From Streptomyces europaeiscabiei (lineage in GTDB: Bacteria; Actinomycetota; Actinomycetes; Streptomycetales; Streptomycetaceae), in contig NZ_CP107841.1 in assembly GCF_036346855.1 (NCBI RefSeq), positions 1,240,001-1,304,000 of the forward strand: 64,000 bases of DNA, in the 5' to 3' direction. The stretch's first letter is position 1; each line of letters starts with the position of its first letter. The translations under genes and the position numbers were made by a program. The notes below the pieces were generated by a model, which worked only from the letters and a program-made list of their open reading frames with translations, made no database searches and was not told where the DNA came from. This document shows positions 45,112 to 53,916 of the stretch, one piece after another.

Positions 45112-46298
45112 CGGAACGCCGCCTGGCCCGTCAGCGCCTGCCCGATCATCAGGGTGTGCATCTCCACGGTGCCCTCGTAGGTGAGGATCGACTCCAGGTT
45201 GTTGGCGTGCCGGATCACCGGGTACTCCAGCGAGATGCCGTTGGCGCCGAGGATCGTCCGGGCGGTGCGGCAGATCTCCAACGCGGAACGGGTGTTGTTG
45301 AGCTTGCCGTAGCTGACCTGCTCGGGGCGGAGTCCTCGGTCGTCCTTGATGCGCCCGAGGTGGAAGGCGAGCAGCGTGCCCTTGGTCAACTCCACCGACA
45401 TGTCGGTGAGCTTGGCCTGGGTCAGCTGGAAGGAGCTGATCGGGCGGTCGAACTGGACGCGGTCGCCAGCATAGGCCAGCGCGGTCCGGAAAGCCGACCG
45501 GGCGGCGCCCATCGCACCCCACGCGATGCCGTAGCGCGCCTCGTTCAGGCAGGACAGTGGGCCGCGCAGCCCCCGTACCCCGGGCAGCACCGCGGATCCG
45601 GGCAGCCGTACCGCATCCAGCACGAGTTCGCTGGTGACCGAGGCTCTGAGGGACATCTTGTGCTTGATCGCGGGGGCCGAGAAGCCCGGGGTGTCGGTCG
45701 GGACGACGAAGCCGCGCACGCCGTCGTCCGTACGGGCCCAGACGACGGCCACGTCGGACACCGACCCGTTGGTGATCCACATCTTGCGGCCGTCGAGGAC
45801 CCAGTCCTCGCCGTCGCGGCGGGCCGCGGTGCGCATGCTGCCCGGGTCGGAGCCCGAGTCGGGCTCGGTGAGTCCGAAGCAGCCGATGGCGGTGCCGGCG
45901 GCGAGGCGGGGCAGCCACTCCTCCTTCTGCTCCTCCGAGCCGAAGGCGTGGATCGCGTACATGGCCAGCGAGCCCTGGACCGACACCAGGGAGCGCAGCC
46001 CGGAGTCGGAAGCCTCCAGTTCCAGACAGGCGAGACCGTAGTCCACGGCGCTCATGCCCGCACAGCCGTAGCCCTCCAAATGCATACCCAGCAGGCCGAG
46101 TTCGCCGAGTTCCTTGGTCAGGCCGCGGATGTCCTCGATCGCGCCCTGTTCGAACCACTCGGCGATGTGGGGATCCACACGCCGGTCGCAGAACGTGCGG
46201 ACGGTATCGCGGACGGCGCGCTCGTCCGGGGTCAGCAGGCTGTCGAGCTCGACGAGGTCGAGAGGGTCGGCCGGGCGTGGGGCGTGCTGGGCGTGCAT
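45108..46298 (-). CDS. Acyl-CoA dehydrogenase (glutaryl-CoA dehydrogenase-like)
   Basis: A 396-residue FAD enzyme. CFGLTEPDSGSDPGSMRTAA and WVLDGRKMWITNG are the family signatures; the catalytic base is the Glu in ILTYEGTVEMH near residue 376. SGLRSLVSVQGSLAMYAI, with an arginine ahead of SVQGSL, matches the substrate-carboxylate Arg region of glutaryl-CoA dehydrogenases, so a dicarboxylyl-CoA substrate is possible. It lies between the zinc alcohol dehydrogenase (97-base gap) and the hydroxyacyl-CoA dehydrogenase (overlap), forming a beta-oxidation-like step. Confidence 0.9.
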   Translation of the reverse strand: MHAQHAPRPADPLDLVELDSLLTPDERAVRDTVRTFCDRRVDPHIAEWFEQGAIEDIRGLTKELGELGLLGMHLEGYGCAGMSAVDYGLACLELEASDSGLRSLVSVQGSLAMYAIHAFGSEEQKEEWLPRLAAGTAIGCFGLTEPDSGSDPGSMRTAARRDGEDWVLDGRKMWITNGSVSDVAVVWARTDDGVRGFVVPTDTPGFSAPAIKHKMSLRASVTSELVLDAVRLPGSAVLPGVRGLRGPLSCLNEARYGIAWGAMGAARSAFRTALAYAGDRVQFDRPISSFQLTQAKLTDMSVELTKGTLLAFHLGRIKDDRGLRPEQVSYGKLNNTRSALEICRTARTILGANGISLEYPVIRHANNLESILTYEGTVEMHTLMIGQALTGQAAFR

Positions 46299-46395
46299 CA
46301 GGTGTCTCCAGGGTTCGGGAGGTTACGAGGTGAGGGGAGGCCGCCGTTCAGGGGAGGGCCGGCGGCCTCCGGCCGGTGGGAGGCCGCCTGGTCGC

Positions 46396-47514
46396 TCACG
46401 GGGTGGCGGTCGGGCTGATGACGAAGTTGCTGAAGCCTCCGTTGCGCACGGCGATCCCGCCGATGGCCTCGTTGACCTGGTCCAGGGGGTACACGTGGTG
46501 CTCCAACGGGCTCAGGTCCAGCAGGCCGGCCTCCGCCATGTCGGCCATGGTCTGGCCCTCGGCGGAGGTGAACCAGGCCGAGCCCATCAGTCGCAGCTGC
46601 TGGTCCATCATCCGGTGGATGTCGATCGGCAGATCACCGGCGACGGCACCGATGTTGACGGCGATGCCACCGCGTGCCATCGCCCGCATGCCCGCCCGGA
46701 ACGTCTCGTGCGGGGCACCCGGACCGAGGGCGTCGATGTAGATGTCGACGCCGTAGCCGCCGGTCTCCCCGCGGATCCAGTCGTCGAGCGGGCCGTCGTC
46801 CAGGGAGTGCAGGCGCAGCCGGCCGCCCGCGAGCTTGCCGACCTGGTCGAGCAGGGCTCTGTCCCGGCCGGTGCCGTACACATGGGTGAGGCCCATGGCG
46901 GGCGCGAGGAGCGCGGCGGCGATGCCGAGGGTGCCGCTGATGCCGTTGATCAGGATCCTCTTGCCCGGCCCGGCCTCGGCCTTGCGCAGCGCCGAGTACA
47001 TGGTGCCGATGTAGCCGAAGCGGGCGGCGGCCTCGAAGGAGAGTGAGTCGGGCAGCTTCACCAGGCTGTACGCGGGGGCCACCATGTACTCGGCGAGGCC
47101 GCCCTGGTAGCGGTCGAGCAGGTCCACGGCGGTCGACGAGAAACCGAAGTATCCGGCGAAGGCGTAGCTGGCGCAGTTGATCGAGTCGCCGCTGCGGCAG
47201 GAGCGACAGGACCCGCAGGAGCGGCCCGGGTTGACGTACACGCGGTCGCCCGGCTTGAACGCCTGGACGCCCGCGCCGACGGACTCGACCACACCCGCCG
47301 GGTCGAGACCGAAGATGGCCGGCAGGGTCGGCAGGGGGCTGTGCGGGAACCAGGTGGTCCACATGTTCAGGATGTTGGCGAGGTTCGGAACGATGTTGAC
47401 GGCGTGGACGGCCACGCGGACGTCACCGGGGCCGGGCTCGGGAAGGGGAACCTCGTCGATTCTCATCGGCTCACCGACGGCGTGCATCCGCGCGGCTCGC
47501 ATGGTCGCACTCAT
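46396..47514 (-). CDS. Zinc-dependent medium-chain alcohol dehydrogenase
   Basis: A 372-residue MDR protein. The GroES-like half ends with FGLDPAGVVESVGAGVQAFK and GDRVYVNPGRS. The structural zinc cysteines are in CGSCRSCRSGDSINC. The Rossmann half has ILINGISGTLGIAAALLA. The usual catalytic-zinc Cys of the early CxHT motif is replaced (HAVNIVPNLAN), so zinc may be only structural or the catalytic ligands unusual. It would oxidise an alcohol made by the P450. The gap to the CoA ligase is 79 bases. Confidence 0.85.
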   Translation of the reverse strand: MSATMRAARMHAVGEPMRIDEVPLPEPGPGDVRVAVHAVNIVPNLANILNMWTTWFPHSPLPTLPAIFGLDPAGVVESVGAGVQAFKPGDRVYVNPGRSCGSCRSCRSGDSINCASYAFAGYFGFSSTAVDLLDRYQGGLAEYMVAPAYSLVKLPDSLSFEAAARFGYIGTMYSALRKAEAGPGKRILINGISGTLGIAAALLAPAMGLTHVYGTGRDRALLDQVGKLAGGRLRLHSLDDGPLDDWIRGETGGYGVDIYIDALGPGAPHETFRAGMRAMARGGIAVNIGAVAGDLPIDIHRMMDQQLRLMGSAWFTSAEGQTMADMAEAGLLDLSPLEHHVYPLDQVNEAIGGIAVRNGGFSNFVISPTATP

Positions 47515-47593
47515 GGCGTCTCCTCGGGTTCGGGTACGACTGAGGGAGACAGCGCCAACAGAGGCGCGGTCCCTGGGAGTTGTGGAAGGTGGG

Positions 47594-49045
47594 TCAGTTG
47601 TCCAGCAGCGTCGTCAGCCGCGCGCGCTGCAGCTTTCCGGTGGCCCCGCGGGGCAGGGCGGGTACGACGGACAGCCGCCGGGGCCACTTGTGCCGGGCGA
47701 GCCTGCCGTCGAGGTGGGCGCGGATGTCGTCCAGGGTGGGGGCGCCGGAGTCGGTGACCAGGAAAGCGGTAACCAGCTCGCCCCAGACCGGGTCCGGCGC
47801 CCCGGAGACCGCGACTTCGACGACACCCGGGAAGTCGGCGAGCGCGTTCTCGACCTCGGTGGGATCGATGTTCTCTCCGCCGGTGATGATGGTGTCCTTG
47901 AGCCGCCCGACCACCGAGAGCCTGCCCTCCGTGTCGAACAGCCCCCGGTCGCCGGTGTGGAACCAGCCCTCCTCGTCGGTCACGGGCACCGGCCCGGAGG
48001 TGCTCCAGTACTCGGCCGCCACCGAAGGCCCGCGCGCCCGGATCTCACCGGCCACGTCCGCCGGAACGGCTGATCCGGCCGTGTCCACGACCCGCAGCTC
48101 GATCTGCGGGACGGGCGATCCGGTGGAGGCGGCCGGCTCGTCGGGCGCGGAGTAGGTCACCCCGGCCGCCGTCTCGGTCAGGCCGTAGGAGTTGACCACG
48201 CCGACCCCGCGTGCCCGGAACTGCTCGCGGGTGGCGGTCTGGGCGGGTGAGCCGCCGGAGAGGATCCAGCGCAGGGTGTCCAGGTCCTCGCTGCCGAACC
48301 GGGGGTGGCGGGCCAGCAGGGCGGACATGGCCGGTACGGCGAAGGCGCAGGTGACCTTGTGGTCGCGGACCAGGTCGATGAAGAGGTCCGGTTCGAAGCG
48401 CGGAGCCAGGATCACCGTGCCGCGCCTCGCCCATGTGTACTGCGGAAGCCCGCCCAGCACGGCGACATGCGCCAGCGGGGTGGAGACGAGCGCGGTGTCG
48501 TCCGCGCCGAAGGGCAGGCGCGCCAGCCCGCCCACCATGCTCCAGTACAGGTTGTCGTGGGTCAGTGCCACGCCCTTGGGACGGCCGGAGGTGCCGGACG
48601 TGAACGCGATGATCGCGATGTCGGAGCCGACGGGGGTGGCGTGCGCGACCGCCTCGGGTCCGTCGTCCGCGGGGTGCAGTTCCTCCCAGGCCAGGCGGAG
48701 ACCGGAGACCGGCGGGAACGTCTCGTCGGCGACCAGGGCCGTCGGGCCGGTCTCCTCGCACACGACGGCGAGTTCGCCGTCGGTCGTCTGTGGGTGCAGT
48801 GGTACGAGCACCGCCCCCATACGCGTCACCGCGAACAGCGTGATCAACGCCTCAGGCCGGGCCGCCCCCTGCATCACCACCCGATCGCCCTTGCGCACCC
48901 CGACCTTGTCGAGCCGGGCGATGGTGCGCCGTACCGCGAGGTCGAGTTCGGCGTAGGTCCAGGTCCGGTCCTCGAAGACGAGGGCGATCCGGTGGCCGGC
49001 CTCGGCCGCGCCGACGGCGAGGTGCGCGCCGAAGGTGCTGGTCAT
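47594..49045 (-). CDS. AMP-forming acyl/aryl-CoA ligase
   Basis: A 483-residue ANL-superfamily enzyme. IAFTSGTSGRPKGVALTHDN is the P-loop (A3), VNSYGLTETAAGVTYSAP is A5, WFHTGDRGLFD is A7, LSVVGRLKDTIITGGENIDP is A8 and the catalytic lysine lies in LPRGATGKLQRARL (A10). It makes a CoA thioester from a carboxylic acid. Its stop/start overlaps the ferredoxin reductase gene by four bases. It presumably primes the acid for the acyl-CoA and hydroxyacyl-CoA dehydrogenases encoded downstream. Confidence 0.9.
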   Translation of the reverse strand: MTSTFGAHLAVGAAEAGHRIALVFEDRTWTYAELDLAVRRTIARLDKVGVRKGDRVVMQGAARPEALITLFAVTRMGAVLVPLHPQTTDGELAVVCEETGPTALVADETFPPVSGLRLAWEELHPADDGPEAVAHATPVGSDIAIIAFTSGTSGRPKGVALTHDNLYWSMVGGLARLPFGADDTALVSTPLAHVAVLGGLPQYTWARRGTVILAPRFEPDLFIDLVRDHKVTCAFAVPAMSALLARHPRFGSEDLDTLRWILSGGSPAQTATREQFRARGVGVVNSYGLTETAAGVTYSAPDEPAASTGSPVPQIELRVVDTAGSAVPADVAGEIRARGPSVAAEYWSTSGPVPVTDEEGWFHTGDRGLFDTEGRLSVVGRLKDTIITGGENIDPTEVENALADFPGVVEVAVSGAPDPVWGELVTAFLVTDSGAPTLDDIRAHLDGRLARHKWPRRLSVVPALPRGATGKLQRARLTTLLDN

Positions 49046-50286
49046 GTCCTCACCTCCGTGGTGCGTCCGGCGCGGGCGAGCGCGCCGAGGGTCGTCCCGG
49101 TCAGGTCGGCGGCCGACACCGGCGTGTGCCGCTCCAGCAGCCGGCGGGCGGCCAGGTGCTCGGCGGGCCAGTTCAGCGTCTCGACAGCCACGAGCCGGTC
49201 CGAACGGAACGCATACGTGGCCAGCCGCTCGGGGGATTCACCCGGCATCAGCAGCACTTCGTCGGAAGGAGAACGCAGCCCGGCGATCTGCAACTTGACG
49301 TCGCCCTGGTCGCTCCAGAACCACGGCAGGCTCTCGTACGAGGCAGGTGACCCCGCGATACGACGGCCCACCAGCATCCCCTGGTCGATGGCGTTCTGCA
49401 CGGACTCCAGCCGCACCAGCCCCTCCGCGCGCGGATGCGGATGCCGGGCGCAGTCGCCGACGGCCGAGACCCGCGGATCGGTGACCGAGCGCAACTGCTC
49501 GTCCACGACCACGCCGTCGCCCACCTCCAGCCCGGCCTCCCGGGCGAGTTCGTCCCTGGGCACCGCGCCGATGCCGTAGACCACCAGGTCGGCGGGCAGC
49601 ACGCCGTGGGAGGTGACGACCCGCTCGACCCGTCCCGCGCCTTCGAGGGCGCGTACGGCGGTCCCGGTGAGCACCCGGACACCGGCGCGCTCGTGCCGTT
49701 CCCGCAGTCGCGGTTCCAGTTCCGGCGACACGGCCCGGCTCAGCAGCCGGTCGGCCAGTTCCACGACGGTCACGCGGGCGCCGCGGTCCAGGGCGACCCG
49801 GGCCAGCTCAAGACCGATGAACCCGCCGCCGACGACCACCACGTCACGGGCCGTCTCCAGCGCCCGGCCGATCGTCAGGGCGTCGTCGAGGGAGCGCAGG
49901 GCGTGGACGTCGGCCAGTTCGGCGCCGGGGACGGGCAACCGACGGTTGTGCGCGCCCGTCGCCAGCACCAGGTGGTCGTAGGAGAGACGGACGCCGGCCC
50001 GGGTGAGGACCGTGCGGGCCTCGGTGTCGAGGGCGATCACATCGTCGCCGAGCCGGAGGTCGATGTCCCGCTCGCCGTAGAAGGACTCCGGCACCAGTTC
50101 GACGCGTACGCCGTTCGGCTCGGTGTGTGCCTTCTTCGACAACGGGGGCCGCTGGTAGGGCAGATGGGGTTCCGCGGCGCACACGGTGACGGGGCCGTCG
50201 TAGCCGGATGCGCGCAGCGTCGAGGCGACACTGAAACCGGCCTGCCCACCACCGACGACGACCACGCCCGCTGCTGTGCTCGTCAT
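49042..50286 (-). CDS. FAD-dependent ferredoxin reductase
   Basis: The start is ATG at 50286; 414 residues. GVVVVGGGQAGFSVASTLRA is the FAD dinucleotide-binding motif and VVVVGGGFIGLELARVALDR the NAD-binding one. SAVGDCARHPHP is the second FAD motif. LPYQRPPLSKK is typical of putidaredoxin/rhodocoxin reductases. It passes electrons from NADH to the [2Fe-2S] ferredoxin encoded upstream (four-base overlap), which reduces the P450: a class I three-component system. The C-terminal reductase domain (TLNWPAEHLAARRLL) is present. Confidence 0.92.
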   Translation of the reverse strand: MTSTAAGVVVVGGGQAGFSVASTLRASGYDGPVTVCAAEPHLPYQRPPLSKKAHTEPNGVRVELVPESFYGERDIDLRLGDDVIALDTEARTVLTRAGVRLSYDHLVLATGAHNRRLPVPGAELADVHALRSLDDALTIGRALETARDVVVVGGGFIGLELARVALDRGARVTVVELADRLLSRAVSPELEPRLRERHERAGVRVLTGTAVRALEGAGRVERVVTSHGVLPADLVVYGIGAVPRDELAREAGLEVGDGVVVDEQLRSVTDPRVSAVGDCARHPHPRAEGLVRLESVQNAIDQGMLVGRRIAGSPASYESLPWFWSDQGDVKLQIAGLRSPSDEVLLMPGESPERLATYAFRSDRLVAVETLNWPAEHLAARRLLERHTPVSAADLTGTTLGALARAGRTTEVRT

Positions 50287-50606
50287 ACCTGCTCCTCGGG
50301 CACATGGACAACCAGGCCTTCGAGCGCGTCGGAGAGCTGGATCTGGCAGCTGAGCCGGCTGGTGGGCCGGCGTTCGGCGGCGGTGAAGTCCAGCATCTCG
50401 TCCTCGATGTCGCCGGGCGGCCCCACCAGTTGGGACTGGGCGTCGGCGACGTAGACGTGGCAGGTGGCGCAGGAGGCGTTGCCTCCGCACTCGGCGACGA
50501 TGCCCTCGACGCCGTTCGAGACGGCCGCCTGCATGAGGACGGTCCCTGATTCGGCGGTGACCTTGCGTTCGGTCCCGTCGGGCGACCGGAAGATGACGGT
50601 GGGCAT
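50283..50606 (-). CDS. [2Fe-2S] ferredoxin (putidaredoxin/adrenodoxin type)
   Basis: ATG at 50606 follows GGGAG; 107 residues. The cluster ligands are CGGNASCATC plus the last cysteine in RLSCQIQL, the CX5CX2C...C pattern of P450 ferredoxins. The MPTVIFRSPDGTE start and DEMLDF region are family-typical. It lies 23 bases after the P450 gene and overlaps the reductase gene, so it is the dedicated electron carrier of this P450. Confidence 0.93.
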   Translation of the reverse strand: MPTVIFRSPDGTERKVTAESGTVLMQAAVSNGVEGIVAECGGNASCATCHVYVADAQSQLVGPPGDIEDEMLDFTAAERRPTSRLSCQIQLSDALEGLVVHVPEEQV

Positions 50607-50629
50607 GGAGTTCTCCCGATGGGGACGGC

Positions 50630-51853
50630 TCAGAGGGCTTGCCAGGTGACGTTCAGTGAGGTGAGTCCGCGGAACACCCAGCCGTCCATGCGGCCCGCGC
50701 CGGAGCCGCTGTCGGATGCTGTCGCGCCTTCGACGAGGCGCAGTCCCTTCAGACGGCTGAAGACGAGGGGCCAGGCGATCGCGCTGACCTCGTGGCGCGC
50801 GACCCACGCGCCCATGCAGAAGTGCGGACCGCCGCCGAACGCGAGGTGAGGGCGGTGCGGTCGGTCCGGGTCGAACTCGTCGGCCCGCTCGAAGACCGAC
50901 TCGTCCCGGTTGCCGGAGGCGATGACGAGGGCGACGCGGCTGCCGGCGGGCAGGGTGACGCCGGCGATCTCGTAGTCCTTGGTGAGCTGGCGGGGGTACA
51001 TGCCGATCGGCGAGATCCAGCGGGCGGTCTCCTCGAAGACCCGTTTCCAGGACGCCGGGTCCCCCAGCACCTTCTCCAGTACCTCGGGGCGTTGCAGGAG
51101 CGCCTGGGCGCCGACGCCGAAGACGTCGCGCGGCTCGTTGACGCCTCCGCCGACGATGACCTTGATGTTGTTCTGGATCTCGGCGAGCTCCAGCGGCTCG
51201 GCCGCTTGGACCATGGAGGAGATCACCGAGCCGTCCGGCTCACGGCGTACGGCCTCGGCCGTCTCGGCCACCGCTTCCTCGATGGCCCGGGTCGCTTGCT
51301 CGGCACGGCGCCAGAGGTCCGCGTCGTCGGCGTAGTTGCCGTTGCCGGCCATCATCGCCCGCGACCAGTCGGCGATGTCGTCTGCGCCGACGTCGCGCAG
51401 GCCCAGCACCAGGGCCAGGTTGGTGGCGACGAGCGGCTCGGCGAAGTCGGCGATGAGGTCGGCCTCGCCGCGGCCGGCGATGCGGTCCAGCAGCTCGTGG
51501 GCGGTGCGCTCGAAGGAAGCCGCCCACTGGTCGCGGACCTGGCGGGGACGGGTCGGCGGCTCGGCGGCGGCCCGCAGCCGCCGGTGCTCGGGGTCGTCCT
51601 CGCGGAGCATGTTCGGGCCGACCGTGCGCAGCAGCAGCGAGCCGTCCTCGCGGGAGCTGAACACCTCGGGCAGCTTCTCGGCGTGGACGATGTCCTCGTA
51701 CCGGGTCAGCAGGTGGCGCCCGATGGACGGGACCCAGGCGAGCGGTGCGGTGCGGCGCAGCTCGGCGTAGGCGGGATACGGGTCACGGCGCAGCTCGGCC
51801 AGGTCGAGCTCGACGACGGGCGCGCCGGGTGCCGCCGTCTTCGCGGTGCTCAT
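50630..51853 (-). CDS. Cytochrome P450 with a non-canonical I-helix
   Basis: The start is ATG at 51853, overlapping the cupin stop; 407 residues. The K-helix is VFEETARW (ExxR), the heme-binding loop LAFGGGPHFCMGAWVAR with the cysteine ligand. The I-helix reads IVGGGVNEPRDVFG: where most P450s have an acid-Thr pair (D/E-T), this one has Glu-Pro. Proton delivery must differ; some bacterial P450s that act on methoxy-aromatics or terpenes share such I-helices (inference). It probably hydroxylates or O-demethylates the growth substrate of the cluster, with the adjacent ferredoxin and reductase. Confidence 0.92.
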   Translation of the reverse strand: MSTAKTAAPGAPVVELDLAELRRDPYPAYAELRRTAPLAWVPSIGRHLLTRYEDIVHAEKLPEVFSSREDGSLLLRTVGPNMLREDDPEHRRLRAAAEPPTRPRQVRDQWAASFERTAHELLDRIAGRGEADLIADFAEPLVATNLALVLGLRDVGADDIADWSRAMMAGNGNYADDADLWRRAEQATRAIEEAVAETAEAVRREPDGSVISSMVQAAEPLELAEIQNNIKVIVGGGVNEPRDVFGVGAQALLQRPEVLEKVLGDPASWKRVFEETARWISPIGMYPRQLTKDYEIAGVTLPAGSRVALVIASGNRDESVFERADEFDPDRPHRPHLAFGGGPHFCMGAWVARHEVSAIAWPLVFSRLKGLRLVEGATASDSGSGAGRMDGWVFRGLTSLNVTWQAL

Positions 51854-52380
51854 GGCGTGGCGCCCGCGCCGATCAGGACGAAGAACGCCGTGGCGGGCTC
51901 GGTGCCGTTGTTGCGCCAGGCGTGGCGCGTGGCGTTCTGCACGACGATGTCGCCGGGCTTGAGGACCGCGGTCTCGCCGCCGTCGAGGTCGAGGACCAGC
52001 TCGCCGGAGAGCACGACTCCGTAGTCGACGGTGGGCGTCGTGTGCATGCCCGGGTTGTCGGGCTCGAAGAGCTCGGCGAGACCGGGGCTGAACTCCAGCT
52101 GCTCGGCCGCCGCGGCGGCGGGGTCCCAGCCGGGGTCGGCGTAGACACCGGCGGGCGCGAAGGTGACGGTCAGCGCGACCGTCTCGCCCGGCGCGGGGAC
52201 GAAGGAGTGCAGGGATGCCGTCGGATCGGCCGACGGGACGGCGGGAGCCGCAGTGTTCCACACGAGGGAGCGTGCGAAGCCGGGGGTATGGACGGACTGA
52301 TTGGTACGCGGCGGCTCGCCGTCGCTGACGATCACGGGCTTGCCGCTCGGGCTGACACCGGTGACGATTCGACGGACCAT
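51850..52380 (-). CDS. Cupin-domain protein
   Basis: A 176-residue protein; ATG at 52380 with GGGAGAG four bases upstream. One conserved cupin barrel: TTPTVDYGVVLSGELVLDLD (motif 1 region) and LKPGDIVVQNATRHAWRNNG (motif 2, with a His). It resembles the single-domain cupins often found in aromatic catabolic clusters, which may be isomerases, dioxygenases or ligand sensors. It is the first gene of the long minus-strand operon and overlaps the P450 gene by four bases. The exact reaction is unknown. Confidence 0.85.
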   Translation of the reverse strand: MVRRIVTGVSPSGKPVIVSDGEPPRTNQSVHTPGFARSLVWNTAAPAVPSADPTASLHSFVPAPGETVALTVTFAPAGVYADPGWDPAAAAAEQLEFSPGLAELFEPDNPGMHTTPTVDYGVVLSGELVLDLDGGETAVLKPGDIVVQNATRHAWRNNGTEPATAFFVLIGAGATP

Positions 52381-52409
52381 GATTCTCTCCCTTGAGAAAC
52401 CAACCTACT

Positions 52410-52437
52410 GTCAGATGCTTGACGGTAAAGGTTCTAA
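52410..52437 (-). promoter_or_regulatory. 28-bp regulatory box upstream of the cupin-P450 operon
   Basis: Contains GCTTGACGGTAAAGG and matches the box at 54531-54558 at 23 of 28 positions in the same orientation. It lies 30-57 bases upstream of the cupin ATG, over the expected -35 area. It is the likely binding site of the MarR regulator encoded at 52506-53045. Confidence 0.65.
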
Positions 52438-52505
52438 CTGATTTCGGCGGTCGCCTTCAGGCGGCTCCGCACGAGGTGGTGGGTGGCCGGTCCCCCAGGG
52501 CCCGG

Positions 52506-53045
52506 TCACTCTGCGGGCGGGGTCTCCTGATGCACCAGCGTACGCAGCAGATGTACCAGCTCACCGAGCTGGTCGTCACGGAGTACGCCGGTCCAGGCGC
52601 GCTCTCGCTCGGTCTGGGCCTCGATGGCCCGGCGAAGCGTCTCGCGGCCCTCCGGGGTGAGTTCGACGAACAGCTGGCGCCGGTCGGACTCGACCCGCTC
52701 GCGAGTGACCAGGCCCCGGCTTTCCAGGGTCGCGAGCGCGCTGGAGATGCTGGCGCGGGTGGAGCCGGAGACCCTGCCGATGTCCTGCTGGCCGAGCGGG
52801 CCGTAGATCCACAGGGCGTTCAGGATGCGGAAGCCCGCCCAGGTCAGGCCGAGCGGCCGGTGGACGTGCTTCTCGAAGTCCTTGGTGAGCCGGGCCTCGA
52901 GGCGGGTGAGGTCGGTGACCATTTCGATCGCGTCGAGGTCCCGGGGGTCTGTCGTGCCCAGTTCACGATGGTGGTGGCGCAGCAACTCCGAGAACTCCCG
53001 GGTCCGGCTCACGCCGGCCCCCGTCTCGCGCACGGTGTCCGTCAC
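52506..53045 (-). CDS. MarR-family transcriptional regulator
   Basis: A 179-residue protein. LTWAGFRILNALWIYGPLGQ, then DIGRVSGSTRASISSALATL (recognition helix), then VTRERVESDRRQLFVELTPE (wing) make a textbook MarR fold. It lies 22 bases after the FAA hydrolase gene in the CMD-FAAH-MarR operon and upstream of the cupin-P450 operon. The two near-identical 28-bp boxes at 52410 and 54531 flank this locus, so it likely represses both operons and itself until an aromatic ligand binds. Confidence 0.9.
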   Translation of the reverse strand: MTDTVRETGAGVSRTREFSELLRHHHRELGTTDPRDLDAIEMVTDLTRLEARLTKDFEKHVHRPLGLTWAGFRILNALWIYGPLGQQDIGRVSGSTRASISSALATLESRGLVTRERVESDRRQLFVELTPEGRETLRRAIEAQTERERAWTGVLRDDQLGELVHLLRTLVHQETPPAE

Positions 53046-53067
53046 GGTCTCCCGCCCTTCCCTCTGC

Positions 53068-53916
53068 CTAGCCGGCCACGACCGGATTGACCATAGTGCC
53101 CACGCCGGTGACCTCGGTGCGCAGGACCTTGCCCTCGGTCAGGTACAGCCGCGGAGTGCGGCGGACACCGCAGCCGGCCGGCGTGCCGGTGAAGATCAGG
53201 TCACCGGGCTCGAACGTCACGCGCTTCGACAACCAGGCGATCAGCGCGGGCACCGGAAAGATCAGGTCCGAGGTGCGACCCCGCTGCACTTCGAGCTCGT
53301 CGACCCACCCGGCCACCTCGATGTCGTCCGGGTCCTCGAACTCGTCGACGGTCACCAGGTAGGGGCCGATCGGGCTGAAGGTGTCGTACGACTTCGGCAG
53401 CGTGAACTGGTTGATCGGCTTGCGCCACTGCTCCCGCCGGTCGCTGACGTCCTGCCCGGCGGTCACGCCCGCGACGTAGGACCAGGCGTCGGCCTCGGAG
53501 ATGTTCTTGCCCACCCTGCCCATCACCACGACGAGTTCGGCCTCGTAGTCGACCTTGTCGTACTGCGGCTCCACGACGATCCGGTCGTAGGGACCGACGA
53601 CGGACGAGGCGAACTTGGCGAAGACGGAAGGTTCGTCGGGCACGGGGAGGTTGGACTCCTCTGCGTGCGCACGGTAGTTGAGCGCCACCCCGATCGCCTT
53701 GTACGGCTTGGCGACCCGGCCCAGGTCACTCGGCTCGAACGGCTTCCAGTCCGCCTCGTCGACGCGCTCGGCGAGCGCGCGCAGCTCCTCGTGGAGAGAC
53801 AGGTCGGACAGGACCTCCGGGCGCGGCTCGATCGCTCCCTTGCTCGCGTCCGCGATGTCCAGGGCGCGCTCGCCCCGCACGAGGACGGGACGGCCGGCGA
53901 GGTTGGCGAGCTTCAT
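53068..53916 (-). CDS. Fumarylacetoacetate hydrolase-family protein
   Basis: ATG at 53916, overlapping the upstream gene; 282 residues. The FAH core shows as YKAIGVALNYRAHAEES, then PSVFAKFASSVVGPYD, then VDYEAELVVVMGR (metal-binding Glu residues) and PGDLIFTGTPAGCG. Family members hydrolyse C-C bonds of ring-fission products or decarboxylate/hydrate oxo-acids (2-hydroxymuconate pathway). With two extradiol dioxygenases in the region it probably processes a meta-cleavage product. Confidence 0.9.
   Translation of the reverse strand: MKLANLAGRPVLVRGERALDIADASKGAIEPRPEVLSDLSLHEELRALAERVDEADWKPFEPSDLGRVAKPYKAIGVALNYRAHAEESNLPVPDEPSVFAKFASSVVGPYDRIVVEPQYDKVDYEAELVVVMGRVGKNISEADAWSYVAGVTAGQDVSDRREQWRKPINQFTLPKSYDTFSPIGPYLVTVDEFEDPDDIEVAGWVDELEVQRGRTSDLIFPVPALIAWLSKRVTFEPGDLIFTGTPAGCGVRRTPRLYLTEGKVLRTEVTGVGTMVNPVVAG

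Noticed and set aside
45112..46158. An N-terminal extension of the hydroxyacyl-CoA dehydrogenase to 644 residues
   Set aside because: The extension is the out-of-frame shadow of the acyl-CoA dehydrogenase; the GTG at 45111 overlaps that gene's stop and starts at the Rossmann fold.
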